Shown here: piece after piece, positions 24,587 to 31,964 of the stretch
Position numbering within the stretch: the stretch's first letter is position 1
How the letters are laid out: every line of letters starts with the position of its first letter
DNA from: an uncultured Alistipes sp.
GTDB lineage: Bacteria > Bacteroidota > Bacteroidia > Bacteroidales > Rikenellaceae
NCBI GenBank assembly: GCA_910587675.1
Contig: CAJUMU010000008.1
Location: forward strand, 1 to 64,000
DNA length: 64,000 bases
Direction: 5' to 3'
Program-made: the position numbers and the translations under genes
The notes under the pieces: generated by a model
The model's database searches: none
What the model was told of the DNA's origin: nothing
The model's input: the letters and a program-made list of their open reading frames with translations, nothing else

Positions 24587-25651
24587 ATGCTGCTTACATC
24601 GAATATCAGAGCTCAGCTTATCGACGTTCTGTTGTTGAATATATATGCAGAGAAGAGAGTAGGTTATGCCGTCGGAAAAACGGGGATGGCCGTGACGCTG
24701 TTGAATGTTTCGCGTAAGTTGGGGCAGCAATACGAATATCTGGAGGATCATGCCATATCTGTCCTCGAGGAGACGTTGGCAATGGAGATGGAGGAGCCGA
24801 CATTCATGAACGGCAATGCGGGGATAGGGTTCGGGTTGCATGAAATCATAACCGATAAATTGATCGACGGCGATTATGACGAGTTGTTTGCATCGCGGCA
24901 TGATAAAGTAATCGCGCAAATCAAGGCATTGGAATATGATGAGAAGAACCCTTTCGACTGTTTGGATTATCTGTTTTTCGTAAATGCCGTTGAGGATAGA
25001 ATTTCCTGCGAGGACAAGGCCTTATGCGATAGCGTATTGGAACGGTTGGTCGATAGTCATATGAGCCGATTCCAGTCCGAATTCGTCAGGTGGAATGTTC
25101 GCAATATGTATTATGTGTTCGCAATAAGATTGATGGCTGTAATCAACTCCCTGCAATCCTATTCGAACGACTATTTTCGTCGTTGCCGCGATCTGCTGCT
25201 GAATAATGAAATGCGGCTTCATACCGATGACTACATAAGCCAGTATCTCATTTATTACTCGTATCTGTACCTTACCGATTTGAGCTTCTCGCGTAATGAG
25301 CATTCCGACGAATCGGCTCGTTTGTTCGACGAGAGCCTTAAAAATATAATTACGGAGACGTTGTCTTTCAAGGAATTTGCGGACGTCGTGTATTTGTCGT
25401 TGCGGATAAAATCAGTGACGGACAACGGACGCAAAGATTTGCTGTCGGAGACAATCGATCGTGTGACCTTTGAATTTACCGATGACGATATCGACCGATT
25501 CGAATGCAAATTGAATAAAACGATGTTTGCGAGCTCGGATTACAATCTCGGAATATATGGCGGTTTGTGTAGGTTGTTGATCTTGGACTGTTTTTGGGAC
25601 GATATGGTCGACGGCGTGTTTCCTAAAAGTTTGACTCGATTATTATTTTGA
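24587..25651 (+). CDS. LanC-like protein without zinc ligands
   Basis: A 354-residue, soluble, all-helical protein. The first third fits Bacteroidetes LanC-like proteins: YAVGKTGMAVTLLNVSRKLG, then FMNGNAGIGFGLHEIITDKLIDGD, matching the (GxxGxAL) and (NGxAGIGxGL) inner helices of the alpha/alpha toroid. A last GxxGGL-type turn (NLGIYGGLCRLLIL) closes the chain. The Cys and Cys-His zinc residues of true LanC cyclases are not visible, and no LanB, LanM or LanKC dehydratase is present in the window. It may be a binding or scaffolding protein for peptide modification, not a cyclase. Separated from the second Ere-like gene by 43 bp. Confidence 0.72.
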   Translation: MLLTSNIRAQLIDVLLLNIYAEKRVGYAVGKTGMAVTLLNVSRKLGQQYEYLEDHAISVLEETLAMEMEEPTFMNGNAGIGFGLHEIITDKLIDGDYDELFASRHDKVIAQIKALEYDEKNPFDCLDYLFFVNAVEDRISCEDKALCDSVLERLVDSHMSRFQSEFVRWNVRNMYYVFAIRLMAVINSLQSYSNDYFRRCRDLLLNNEMRLHTDDYISQYLIYYSYLYLTDLSFSRNEHSDESARLFDESLKNIITETLSFKEFADVVYLSLRIKSVTDNGRKDLLSETIDRVTFEFTDDDIDRFECKLNKTMFASSDYNLGIYGGLCRLLILDCFWDDMVDGVFPKSLTRLLF

Positions 25652-25653
25652 TT

Positions 25654-26880
25654 ATGGGTGAAATAAATATTGTGCATCTGCACGTGCGCCATAAAAGATA
25701 CCACACGGGTATAGATCGCTATTTGGAGATGTATTCCAATGGGATAAAGTCCGAGGCGTATTCGGATATTCGTGTGCACAGGATATATATAATTGATGAC
25801 AGAGACATAATATTTCCTCGAATAAGATTTACGGAGGAGGGGACTTTGCATGCCCTTATCCCTATGGTGTACGACAATCTGCTTGTTTCGTTGGACGTAT
25901 TTTGGAAAAGACGGAGCATGAAGATCGTCGTCGACATGGTTAAACCGTATTTGCAGAGGCTTTCGAATCTCGTATTTCAAAGTCATAACTTGTATTTGTC
26001 CGTTTTGGCCGAGGAACTTAAAAACAAGTTGGGCGGTAAGATCATTATGCACCTGCATTGCTTGCCTTGGAAGTTCACGTATAATGAGAACGAGGAGTTA
26101 TATAATAAGCTGCATCGATTGTACGAAGCGGGGAATTTCAAGGAGTTTAATGAGCTGGAGGATTCTAAGATCGATTACGGTGTCCCCGACAAAATAATAT
26201 GTCTGTCCGATGCCGCCAAGAGATATCTTATGAATACCAAAGGGGTGCCGGAGGACAAAATCGATATTATAATGAATGGCCTTGCTCCGGCGGATAACGA
26301 TAATCCCTTGCGAAAAGGAGATGTAAAAATTCTGTATGTCGGTAAAATCAGCAAAGATAAAGGGAGCTATAAGATGCTCGATATACTGGATTCCGTTTGT
26401 CGGAGAGGGTATGATTTCGAAGTCGTGATGGCAGGCGCCGTGGGCGCCGTCGACAAGACGCGCTTGTGTTCGATGTACGGACGACTGAAACTTACGTTCC
26501 TGAATCAAATTCCGTACTCGGAATTGGCGGAACTATATCGCACCTGCACACTGGGAATACTTCCGTCTATTCATGAACAGTGCAGTTATGTGGGTATCGA
26601 GATGTCTATGTTCGGGGTGCCGTTGGTGGTGTCAGAAGTCGATGCGTTGAAGGAGATGTTCAAGGATAATGAAACGGCCTTATTGGTTCCTTTGTTATTC
26701 GACCCTGATTTGGGCCTCGATTTCGATAGGGAAATTTTTGCGGATCGTGTTATACGATTGATAGAAAACGACAAACTGAGAAGATATTTGGGTGAAAATG
26801 CGCAAAAGGCGTATCGGGAGTCATTCACGTTGAACGGAATGATAAAGCGTACAGTCGATTTATATAAACAGATAGTATGA
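25654..26880 (+). CDS. GT4-type glycosyltransferase
   Basis: A 408-residue GT-B enzyme. ATG at 25654 lies 3 bp after the LanC-like stop. The N-terminal domain has IVHLHVRHKRYHTGIDRYLE and IIMHLHCLPW; the hinge DKIICLSDAAKRYL; the C-terminal donor domain has ILYVGKISKDKGSYKMLDIL and the catalytic EX7E motif in PSIHEQCSYVGIEMSMFG. It resembles the glycosyltransferases (TIGR04157-like, as I recall the family) found beside Bacteroidetes Gly-Gly precursor genes. Its acceptor may be the exported protein, or a surface glycan; this is inferred only from position. Confidence 0.85.
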   Translation: MGEINIVHLHVRHKRYHTGIDRYLEMYSNGIKSEAYSDIRVHRIYIIDDRDIIFPRIRFTEEGTLHALIPMVYDNLLVSLDVFWKRRSMKIVVDMVKPYLQRLSNLVFQSHNLYLSVLAEELKNKLGGKIIMHLHCLPWKFTYNENEELYNKLHRLYEAGNFKEFNELEDSKIDYGVPDKIICLSDAAKRYLMNTKGVPEDKIDIIMNGLAPADNDNPLRKGDVKILYVGKISKDKGSYKMLDILDSVCRRGYDFEVVMAGAVGAVDKTRLCSMYGRLKLTFLNQIPYSELAELYRTCTLGILPSIHEQCSYVGIEMSMFGVPLVVSEVDALKEMFKDNETALLVPLLFDPDLGLDFDREIFADRVIRLIENDKLRRYLGENAQKAYRESFTLNGMIKRTVDLYKQIV

Positions 26881-26881
26881 T

Positions 26882-27697
26882 ATGGCAAAGGTTACCGTTA
26901 TAATTCCCGTTCATCGTGTCGATGAAAATTTATATAGAACGATAGACAGCGTATTGCGACAGACTCATTGCGATTGGGAGCTGCTCGTTGTAAATATGGG
27001 CGGCGTGGAGCAGATCGATAGCGTTGTCGAAAAATACGAAGATGGCCGTATCTCGTTCGTTGATGGCGACGCGTTGTCGGACAATATCGATCTTGTTATA
27101 GCGCGATCTTCGGGAGAGTTTTTCACGATTGTTCATTGCGGAGATGTGATGCACAGCGCAAAGATGCGGATTCAGCTCAAAAGGATGACGAAAAATTCGG
27201 ATATTGCGGTATGCTCGACTTGGATGAAACCGATGTCGAACGATATTATGAACATGCGTCTTGTCGGATACGCGGGCTACATAAGCGATCCGATGCGTTT
27301 GTTGTTGAAAAACAATTTTGTATATCGGTCGGCGGCGATGGTAAGACGGTCGTTCTTACGAGAGCGCGGCATATCGTTCGGCCGCAAATATTCCTCTTGC
27401 GGGGAGTACGGTCTATGGTTCGATATATCGCGCTGCGGCGGTAAGATATATGTCGAACCTCAATATTTGACATATTTGGATACCGAAGAGAAGAACCGAG
27501 CCCCCGTAACGCGTATAAACGAATCCATGCTGTTGAGACGCGACATTCTCGATTGTTTGTTGGGGGATATTGCCGATCCCGAAAAACGGAGAATCTTGAT
27601 AGATCTGTCGGAGTCGTTGGAGAGGGTTGAAAAAATCGGATTGGTCAATCAAGAGAGTGTGCTCGATATTTTTTACAATATATTGGCCCGCATGTAG
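26882..27697 (+). CDS. GT2-type glycosyltransferase with altered donor-binding motifs
   Basis: A 271-residue GT-A protein starting 1 bp after the previous stop. It opens like other GT2 enzymes (VTVIIPVHRVDENLYRTIDSVLRQTHCDWELLVVN). Where GT2 enzymes have an acidic DDxS it reads NMGG, and where they have the metal-binding DxD (for example LDSDD) it reads VHCGDVM. The later MVRRSFL...FGRKYSSCGEYGLWFDIS block is typical. Whether it can still bind nucleotide-sugar and metal is uncertain. Last gene of the island; beyond it base composition returns to the GC-rich norm. Confidence 0.78.
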   Translation: MAKVTVIIPVHRVDENLYRTIDSVLRQTHCDWELLVVNMGGVEQIDSVVEKYEDGRISFVDGDALSDNIDLVIARSSGEFFTIVHCGDVMHSAKMRIQLKRMTKNSDIAVCSTWMKPMSNDIMNMRLVGYAGYISDPMRLLLKNNFVYRSAAMVRRSFLRERGISFGRKYSSCGEYGLWFDISRCGGKIYVEPQYLTYLDTEEKNRAPVTRINESMLLRRDILDCLLGDIADPEKRRILIDLSESLERVEKIGLVNQESVLDIFYNILARM

Positions 27698-27786
27698 CTT
27701 GTATGCGATATTCGTAACGACATGTGGCCTTATGGCTTCTCCTGAAGAAAAATCAAACATTTTATTTCCCTTATGTAATATTTTCA

Positions 27787-27794
27787 TATCTTTG
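27787..27794 (+). promoter_or_regulatory. -7 element for the nitronate monooxygenase-like gene
   Basis: TATCTTTG matches TAnnTTTG, 65 bp before the start at 27860. The -33 region is T-rich but not TTTG. Confidence 0.5.
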
Positions 27795-27859
27795 CCTCGA
27801 ACGATCGCGCGCGTCGCGACAAGGCGCAAGATGCGCGGCGATCAAAAAACGAAAATCGA

Positions 27860-28945
27860 ATGAAGACATTGAAAATCGGAGACCTTCTCGCACAAGTGCC
27901 TATCGTGCAGGGAGGTATGGGCGTGGGCGTGTCCCTTTCGGGATTGGCCTCGGCAGTCGCCGATGCGGGCGGTGTGGGAGTCATATCGTCGGCGGGACTG
28001 GGCGTAATCTATCGCGACTACTCGAGCGATTACGACGAAGCGAGCATCCACGGACTCAAGGAGGAGCTGCGCAAGGCGCGCGAGATAACCAAAGGAATCA
28101 TAGGAGTGAACGTAATGGTAGCCATGTCGAATTTCGCCGACATGGTCAAGACGGCCATAGCCGAAAAGGCCGATATAATCTTTTCGGGCGCGGGATTGCC
28201 GCTCAACCTGCCGTCGTTCCTCAAGAGCGATTCGACCACCAAGCTGGCCCCGATAGTATCGTCGGCGCGCGCGTTGAAAGTGCTTTGCCGTCGCTGGATG
28301 GAGGAGTACGGATACGCTCCCGACGCCGTGGTGATCGAGGGTCCCAAGGCGGGCGGCCATCTGGGTTACAGCAACGAGCAGCTCGGCGACAGCAATTTCG
28401 CGCTGGAGCGCATCGTGCCCGAGGTGGTGGCCGTGGCCCGCGAGGCGGAGCAGCGCGCGGGCAAGCACATCCCCGTAATTGCGGGCGGCGGCATCTATAC
28501 TGGCGAGGACATATATAACATAACCTCGCTGGGCGCCGAGGGCGTTCAGATGGGCACCCGTTTCGTCACCACCGAGGAGTGCGACGCGTCGGAGACTTTC
28601 AAGCAGAGCTACATCCGCGCCCGCAAGGAGGATATCGAGATCATACAGAGCCCCGTGGGCATGCCGGGCCGCGCCATTCACAACTCGTTCCTCGAGAAGG
28701 TGAAGGCGGGGTTGAAACGTCCCAATGCGTGTCCGTTCAACTGCATCAAGACCTGCGACGTGACCCGCTCGCCCTACTGCATCATGTTGGCGTTGTACAA
28801 CGCTTTCCGCGGCAAACTCGAAAACGGCTACGCCTTTTGCGGTTCGAACGCGTGGCGTGCCGACAAGATCGTCAGCGTCCGCGAACTGATCGATACGCTG
28901 AAAGGCGAATTCGACCGCAAGATCGCCTCGCTGAAAGGAGTATGA
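27860..28945 (+). CDS. Nitronate monooxygenase-like (2-nitropropane dioxygenase/FabK family) flavoprotein
   Basis: A 361-residue TIM-barrel FMN protein. Opening VPIVQGGMGVGVSLSGLASAVADAGGVGVIS is the FMN-binding start of the family. EGPKAGGHLGY contains the conserved His, IPVIAGGGIYTGEDI binds phosphate, and GAEGVQMGTRFVTTEEC follows. After the barrel is a cysteine-bearing tail (NACPFNCIKTCD) seen in many anaerobe members. The family includes nitronate oxidising enzymes and FabK enoyl-ACP reductases; the substrate cannot be set from sequence, and the tail argues against FabK. Confidence 0.88.
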   Translation: MKTLKIGDLLAQVPIVQGGMGVGVSLSGLASAVADAGGVGVISSAGLGVIYRDYSSDYDEASIHGLKEELRKAREITKGIIGVNVMVAMSNFADMVKTAIAEKADIIFSGAGLPLNLPSFLKSDSTTKLAPIVSSARALKVLCRRWMEEYGYAPDAVVIEGPKAGGHLGYSNEQLGDSNFALERIVPEVVAVAREAEQRAGKHIPVIAGGGIYTGEDIYNITSLGAEGVQMGTRFVTTEECDASETFKQSYIRARKEDIEIIQSPVGMPGRAIHNSFLEKVKAGLKRPNACPFNCIKTCDVTRSPYCIMLALYNAFRGKLENGYAFCGSNAWRADKIVSVRELIDTLKGEFDRKIASLKGV

Positions 28946-28968
28946 CCTTTCGCGAACGAATGAAGCTG

Positions 28969-29003
28969 ATCGGGCGCCCGCTGACGGCGCCCGATTTTAT
29001 ATT
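28969..29003 (+). terminator. Terminator after the nitronate monooxygenase-like gene
   Basis: ATCGGGCGCC (28969-28978) pairs with GGCGCCCGAT (28986-28995), followed by a T/A-rich TTTATATTTT. Confidence 0.85.
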
Positions 29004-29070
29004 TTATCGCGGTTCTTCGACGCAACTCGCTCCCGCGGAGGCCCGAAGCGGATAATTATTGATTTTTTGT

Positions 29071-29078
29071 TAAATTTG
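29071..29078 (+). promoter_or_regulatory. -7 element for the NSS transporter
   Basis: TAAATTTG matches TAnnTTTG, 44 bp before the start codon. No clear -33 TTTG at the expected distance. Confidence 0.5.
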
Positions 29079-29122
29079 CCGACGAATGGTAAATCGAGCG
29101 AAACACAATCCCCGTTAAAATC

Positions 29123-30469
29123 ATGAGCGAACAAACGAGAGCCTCGTTCGGAGGCAAAATCAGCGCGATACTGGTCGCCGCAGGCAGCGCGATCGGTCTC
29201 GGCAGCATCTGGCGTTTCCCCTACATGGCCGGCGAGCACGGCGGCGCGGCATTTCTTCTGGTGTATCTGCTGTGCGTGTTCGTAGTGGGCATTCCCATCA
29301 TGCTGGCGGAATTCGCCGTCGGCCGACGTACGCGCATGAACGCCGTGGGCGGCTACCGCGCGTTGTCGCGTCCGTGGCGATGGCTCGGATACAACGGCGT
29401 TCTCGCGGCGATGTTCATATCGGGTTACTACTATATCGTGGCGGGCTGGTCGCTCGAATACATGGTCGAATCGGCGACGGGACGGCTCTATTGCTCGGCC
29501 GACTCGTTCTCCGAGCAGTTCGCGGCGTTTCAGGCGTCGCCGCGGCAGGCTCTCTATACCGTGATATTCATTCTGTTGACGCATTTGATAATCGTCCGCG
29601 GCGTGGAGAAGGGCATCGAGAAGGCTGCCAAGGTGATGATGCCCGCGCTGTTCGTCATTCTGGTAATCATGGCCGTGCGCGTGGCGTTCATGCCCGGGGC
29701 CGCCGAGGGCTACCACTTCTTTCTCGATCCCGATTTCAAGGAGGCGTTCTCGGCCGATACGATATTCACCGCCGTGGGGCAGGCATTCTTCTCGCTGTCG
29801 GTGGGCATGGGCTGCATGGTAACGTACGCCTCGTACTTCAAGCGGGATAACAACCTGACGGGCACGGCGTTCAGTGTCGCCCTGCTTACGCTGCTCGTGG
29901 CCGTGCTGGCGGGGTTGGTGATCTTTCCCGCAGTATTCAGCGCGGGGCTGCAACCCGCCGAGGGCGCGGCTTTGATATTCGTGACGCTGCCCGAGATATT
30001 CCGCGACATGCCCTTCGCCGCGTTGTGGTCGGCAGTGTTTTTCATTCTGCTTACGCTGGCGTCGCTCACCTCCACCATTTCGTTTCACGAGGTGATTACG
30101 GCCTATCTCCTCGAGGAGCATAAACTCTCGCGCCGCAACGCCACCCGAATAACCTCGGCGTTGTCGGTGGCGTTGTGTGCCGTGACGCTCGGTTTCTCGT
30201 TCGACATCGATTGGGGCGGGATTAAGCTGGACGGAATATCGTTTTTCGACATCTTCGACTACACGTCGGCCAACATCCTGATGCCTCTGGGCGGACTCTT
30301 CACCTGCATATTCGCGGCTTGGCGGATGAAACCGACGCTGCTGCGCGACGAGCTGACGAACGACGGTTCGCTGCGCGGGCGAGCCTTTCCGCTGCTCTAC
30401 TTCACTCTGCGATATGTAACGCCTCTGCTGTTGATATATATCTTCGTGAAAAATCTGGGGATGGTATAG
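29123..30469 (+). CDS. Sodium-dependent transporter, NSS (SLC6) family
   Basis: A 448-residue polytopic protein. The first helix holds the sodium/substrate signature VAAGSAIGLGSIWRFPYMAGEHGG, including the unwound GxxxGxGxxWRFPY motif of LeuT-type transporters. About 11 membrane segments follow, with IPIMLAEFAVGRRTR after helix 2 and SLSVGMGCMVTYASYF in helix 6. Prokaryotic members with 11 helices (such as MhsT or Tyt1) take up amino acids with sodium; the substrate here is unknown. Stands alone, with its own promoter. Confidence 0.94.
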   Translation: MSEQTRASFGGKISAILVAAGSAIGLGSIWRFPYMAGEHGGAAFLLVYLLCVFVVGIPIMLAEFAVGRRTRMNAVGGYRALSRPWRWLGYNGVLAAMFISGYYYIVAGWSLEYMVESATGRLYCSADSFSEQFAAFQASPRQALYTVIFILLTHLIIVRGVEKGIEKAAKVMMPALFVILVIMAVRVAFMPGAAEGYHFFLDPDFKEAFSADTIFTAVGQAFFSLSVGMGCMVTYASYFKRDNNLTGTAFSVALLTLLVAVLAGLVIFPAVFSAGLQPAEGAALIFVTLPEIFRDMPFAALWSAVFFILLTLASLTSTISFHEVITAYLLEEHKLSRRNATRITSALSVALCAVTLGFSFDIDWGGIKLDGISFFDIFDYTSANILMPLGGLFTCIFAAWRMKPTLLRDELTNDGSLRGRAFPLLYFTLRYVTPLLLIYIFVKNLGMV

Positions 30470-30499
30470 CTCTTGCGGTTCGCCGCCGATACGATTGTC

Positions 30500-31096
30500 T
30501 CACTCCACCTCGCGGCGGTTCAGCAACGCGTGGGTGATGGTGAGCTCGTCGACATACTCCAGTTCGTCGCCGAAGCCTATGCCGCGCGCTATGGTCGTCA
30601 CCTTGACGTCGGGGTAGGGTTTCAACCGATTCATTATGTAGAACAGCGTGGTCTCGCCCTCCACCGAGGTCGATATGGCCAGAATCACCTCTTTTACATC
30701 TCCCGCGGCCACCTTGTCGATAAGCATGTCGATCTTGAGATCCGACGGGCCTATGCCCTGCATGGGCGAGATCACGCCGCCCAACACGTGATAGAGTCCG
30801 CGGTACTGCCGCGTGTTCTCCACCGACATCAGATCGCCCACCTGCTCCACCACGCACACCGTGCCGCGGTCGCGCTCGGGATTGGAGCAAATAGGGCATA
30901 CGTCGGTGTCGGATAGGTTGTTGCACCGCACGCAGTGACGCACCTCGCGCCGAAAACGGGCTATGCTCTCGGCCATCTGGTCGACGGCGCCCGCATCCAT
31001 CTTCAACAGGTGCATCGCCAGACGCAACGCCGTGCGACGGCCGATGCCCGGGAGTTTCGAGAACTCCGCGACAGCATCTTGCAAAAGTTTCGACAT
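30500..31096 (-). CDS. recR: Recombination mediator protein RecR
   Basis: A 198-residue protein: an N-terminal helix-hairpin-helix (FSKLPGIGRRTALRLAMHLL), a four-cysteine zinc finger (CVRCNNLSDTDVCPIC), a Toprim domain beginning VCVVEQVGDLMSVE with RGLYHVLGGVISPMQGIGP, and the C-terminal Walker B-like segment. It works with RecO and RecF to load RecA at gaps. It lies 26 bp after batE and probably shares that transcript. Confidence 0.98.
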   Translation of the reverse strand: MSKLLQDAVAEFSKLPGIGRRTALRLAMHLLKMDAGAVDQMAESIARFRREVRHCVRCNNLSDTDVCPICSNPERDRGTVCVVEQVGDLMSVENTRQYRGLYHVLGGVISPMQGIGPSDLKIDMLIDKVAAGDVKEVILAISTSVEGETTLFYIMNRLKPYPDVKVTTIARGIGFGDELEYVDELTITHALLNRREVE

Positions 31097-31122
31097 CGGT
31101 TATCGGTAATTGGTTGACGCTT

Positions 31123-31953
31123 CTATATTCTCTCTATGCGGCCGATCTCGATCCAGCCCTTGTTGCCGTCGGCGATGCGCACCTCGGCCCATCCGTCGAG
31201 CGTCGCGCCGACGGTCACCTTGGTGCCTTCGTGCAGCACGAACAGATCGGTGGCCGACCGGTCGGGCGAACTCTTGACCGATACCGCCGAACCCATCACG
31301 ACAGCCTCGTCGCGGTCGAGTATGGCTCGCCGCTCGCTCCATGCGAAGAGCGAGGTCGCGACGAAGAGCGTCAGAGCCGCCAGCATCCCGTAAAATCCCG
31401 CCTTGCGCGCCGCTATCCGCTGCGAGAGCAGATAGACCGACCCGAGGGCGAGCATCGCGGCGAACATCGCGAGCGACAGTACGGTCCACGCCGTGCAGCT
31501 CAACGATCCGCGCAGCGTCCGCAGCCACGAGTTGAGGAAGAATTCGGGAACCGACTCGATATTGTCTTTGGTCATGCGCTCGGCGTACTCCAGATTGTGG
31601 CGTATATCCTCGTCGGAGGGCGCCAGACGCAGGGCGCGGTTGTAATAGAGTATCGCGCGGCCCAGCTCGCCCTTCTTGAAGAGGGCGTTCGCCAGATTGT
31701 AGTACAATGCCGCCGAGTGCAGGTCCTTGTCCAGTATCGCTCGGTAGAGATCGGCCGCCTTGGCGTAATCGCCCGCGCCGTAAGCGGCGTTGGCCTCCTC
31801 CCACAAGCGGTCGGGATCGCCGTCGGGGATCGTCGTCGTCGTTGTCGCGACCTCCGTGGCGACTGCGGTCGTATCGGCCTCGGTTTCCTGAGCGAAGCTC
31901 GGCATCGACACCGACAGCAGCAGGGCGGCCGAAATGGTTATATATCGTTTCAT
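31123..31953 (-). CDS. batE: BatE-like TPR and SH3 protein
   Basis: A 276-residue protein. The start at 31953 yields a signal peptide (ISAALLLSVSMPSFAQ). Residues about 50-130 contain two or three TPR units (EEANAAYGAGDYAKAADLYR, ALYYNLANALFKKGELGRAI). Two membrane helices follow (about 160-215), then a bacterial SH3 domain (VSVKSSPDRSATDLFVLHEG) to the end. This is the usual design of BatE in the Bacteroidetes aerotolerance (Bat) operon. Preceded by batD at 11 bp and followed by recR. Confidence 0.88.
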   Translation of the reverse strand: MKRYITISAALLLSVSMPSFAQETEADTTAVATEVATTTTTIPDGDPDRLWEEANAAYGAGDYAKAADLYRAILDKDLHSAALYYNLANALFKKGELGRAILYYNRALRLAPSDEDIRHNLEYAERMTKDNIESVPEFFLNSWLRTLRGSLSCTAWTVLSLAMFAAMLALGSVYLLSQRIAARKAGFYGMLAALTLFVATSLFAWSERRAILDRDEAVVMGSAVSVKSSPDRSATDLFVLHEGTKVTVGATLDGWAEVRIADGNKGWIEIGRIERI

Positions 31954-31964
31954 TGCAATGTCTG

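Noticed and set aside
14237..27697. A standard lanthipeptide cluster
   Set aside because: LanB, LanM and LanKC are absent, the LanC-like protein lacks zinc ligands and the cargo is not a small Ser/Thr/Cys peptide.
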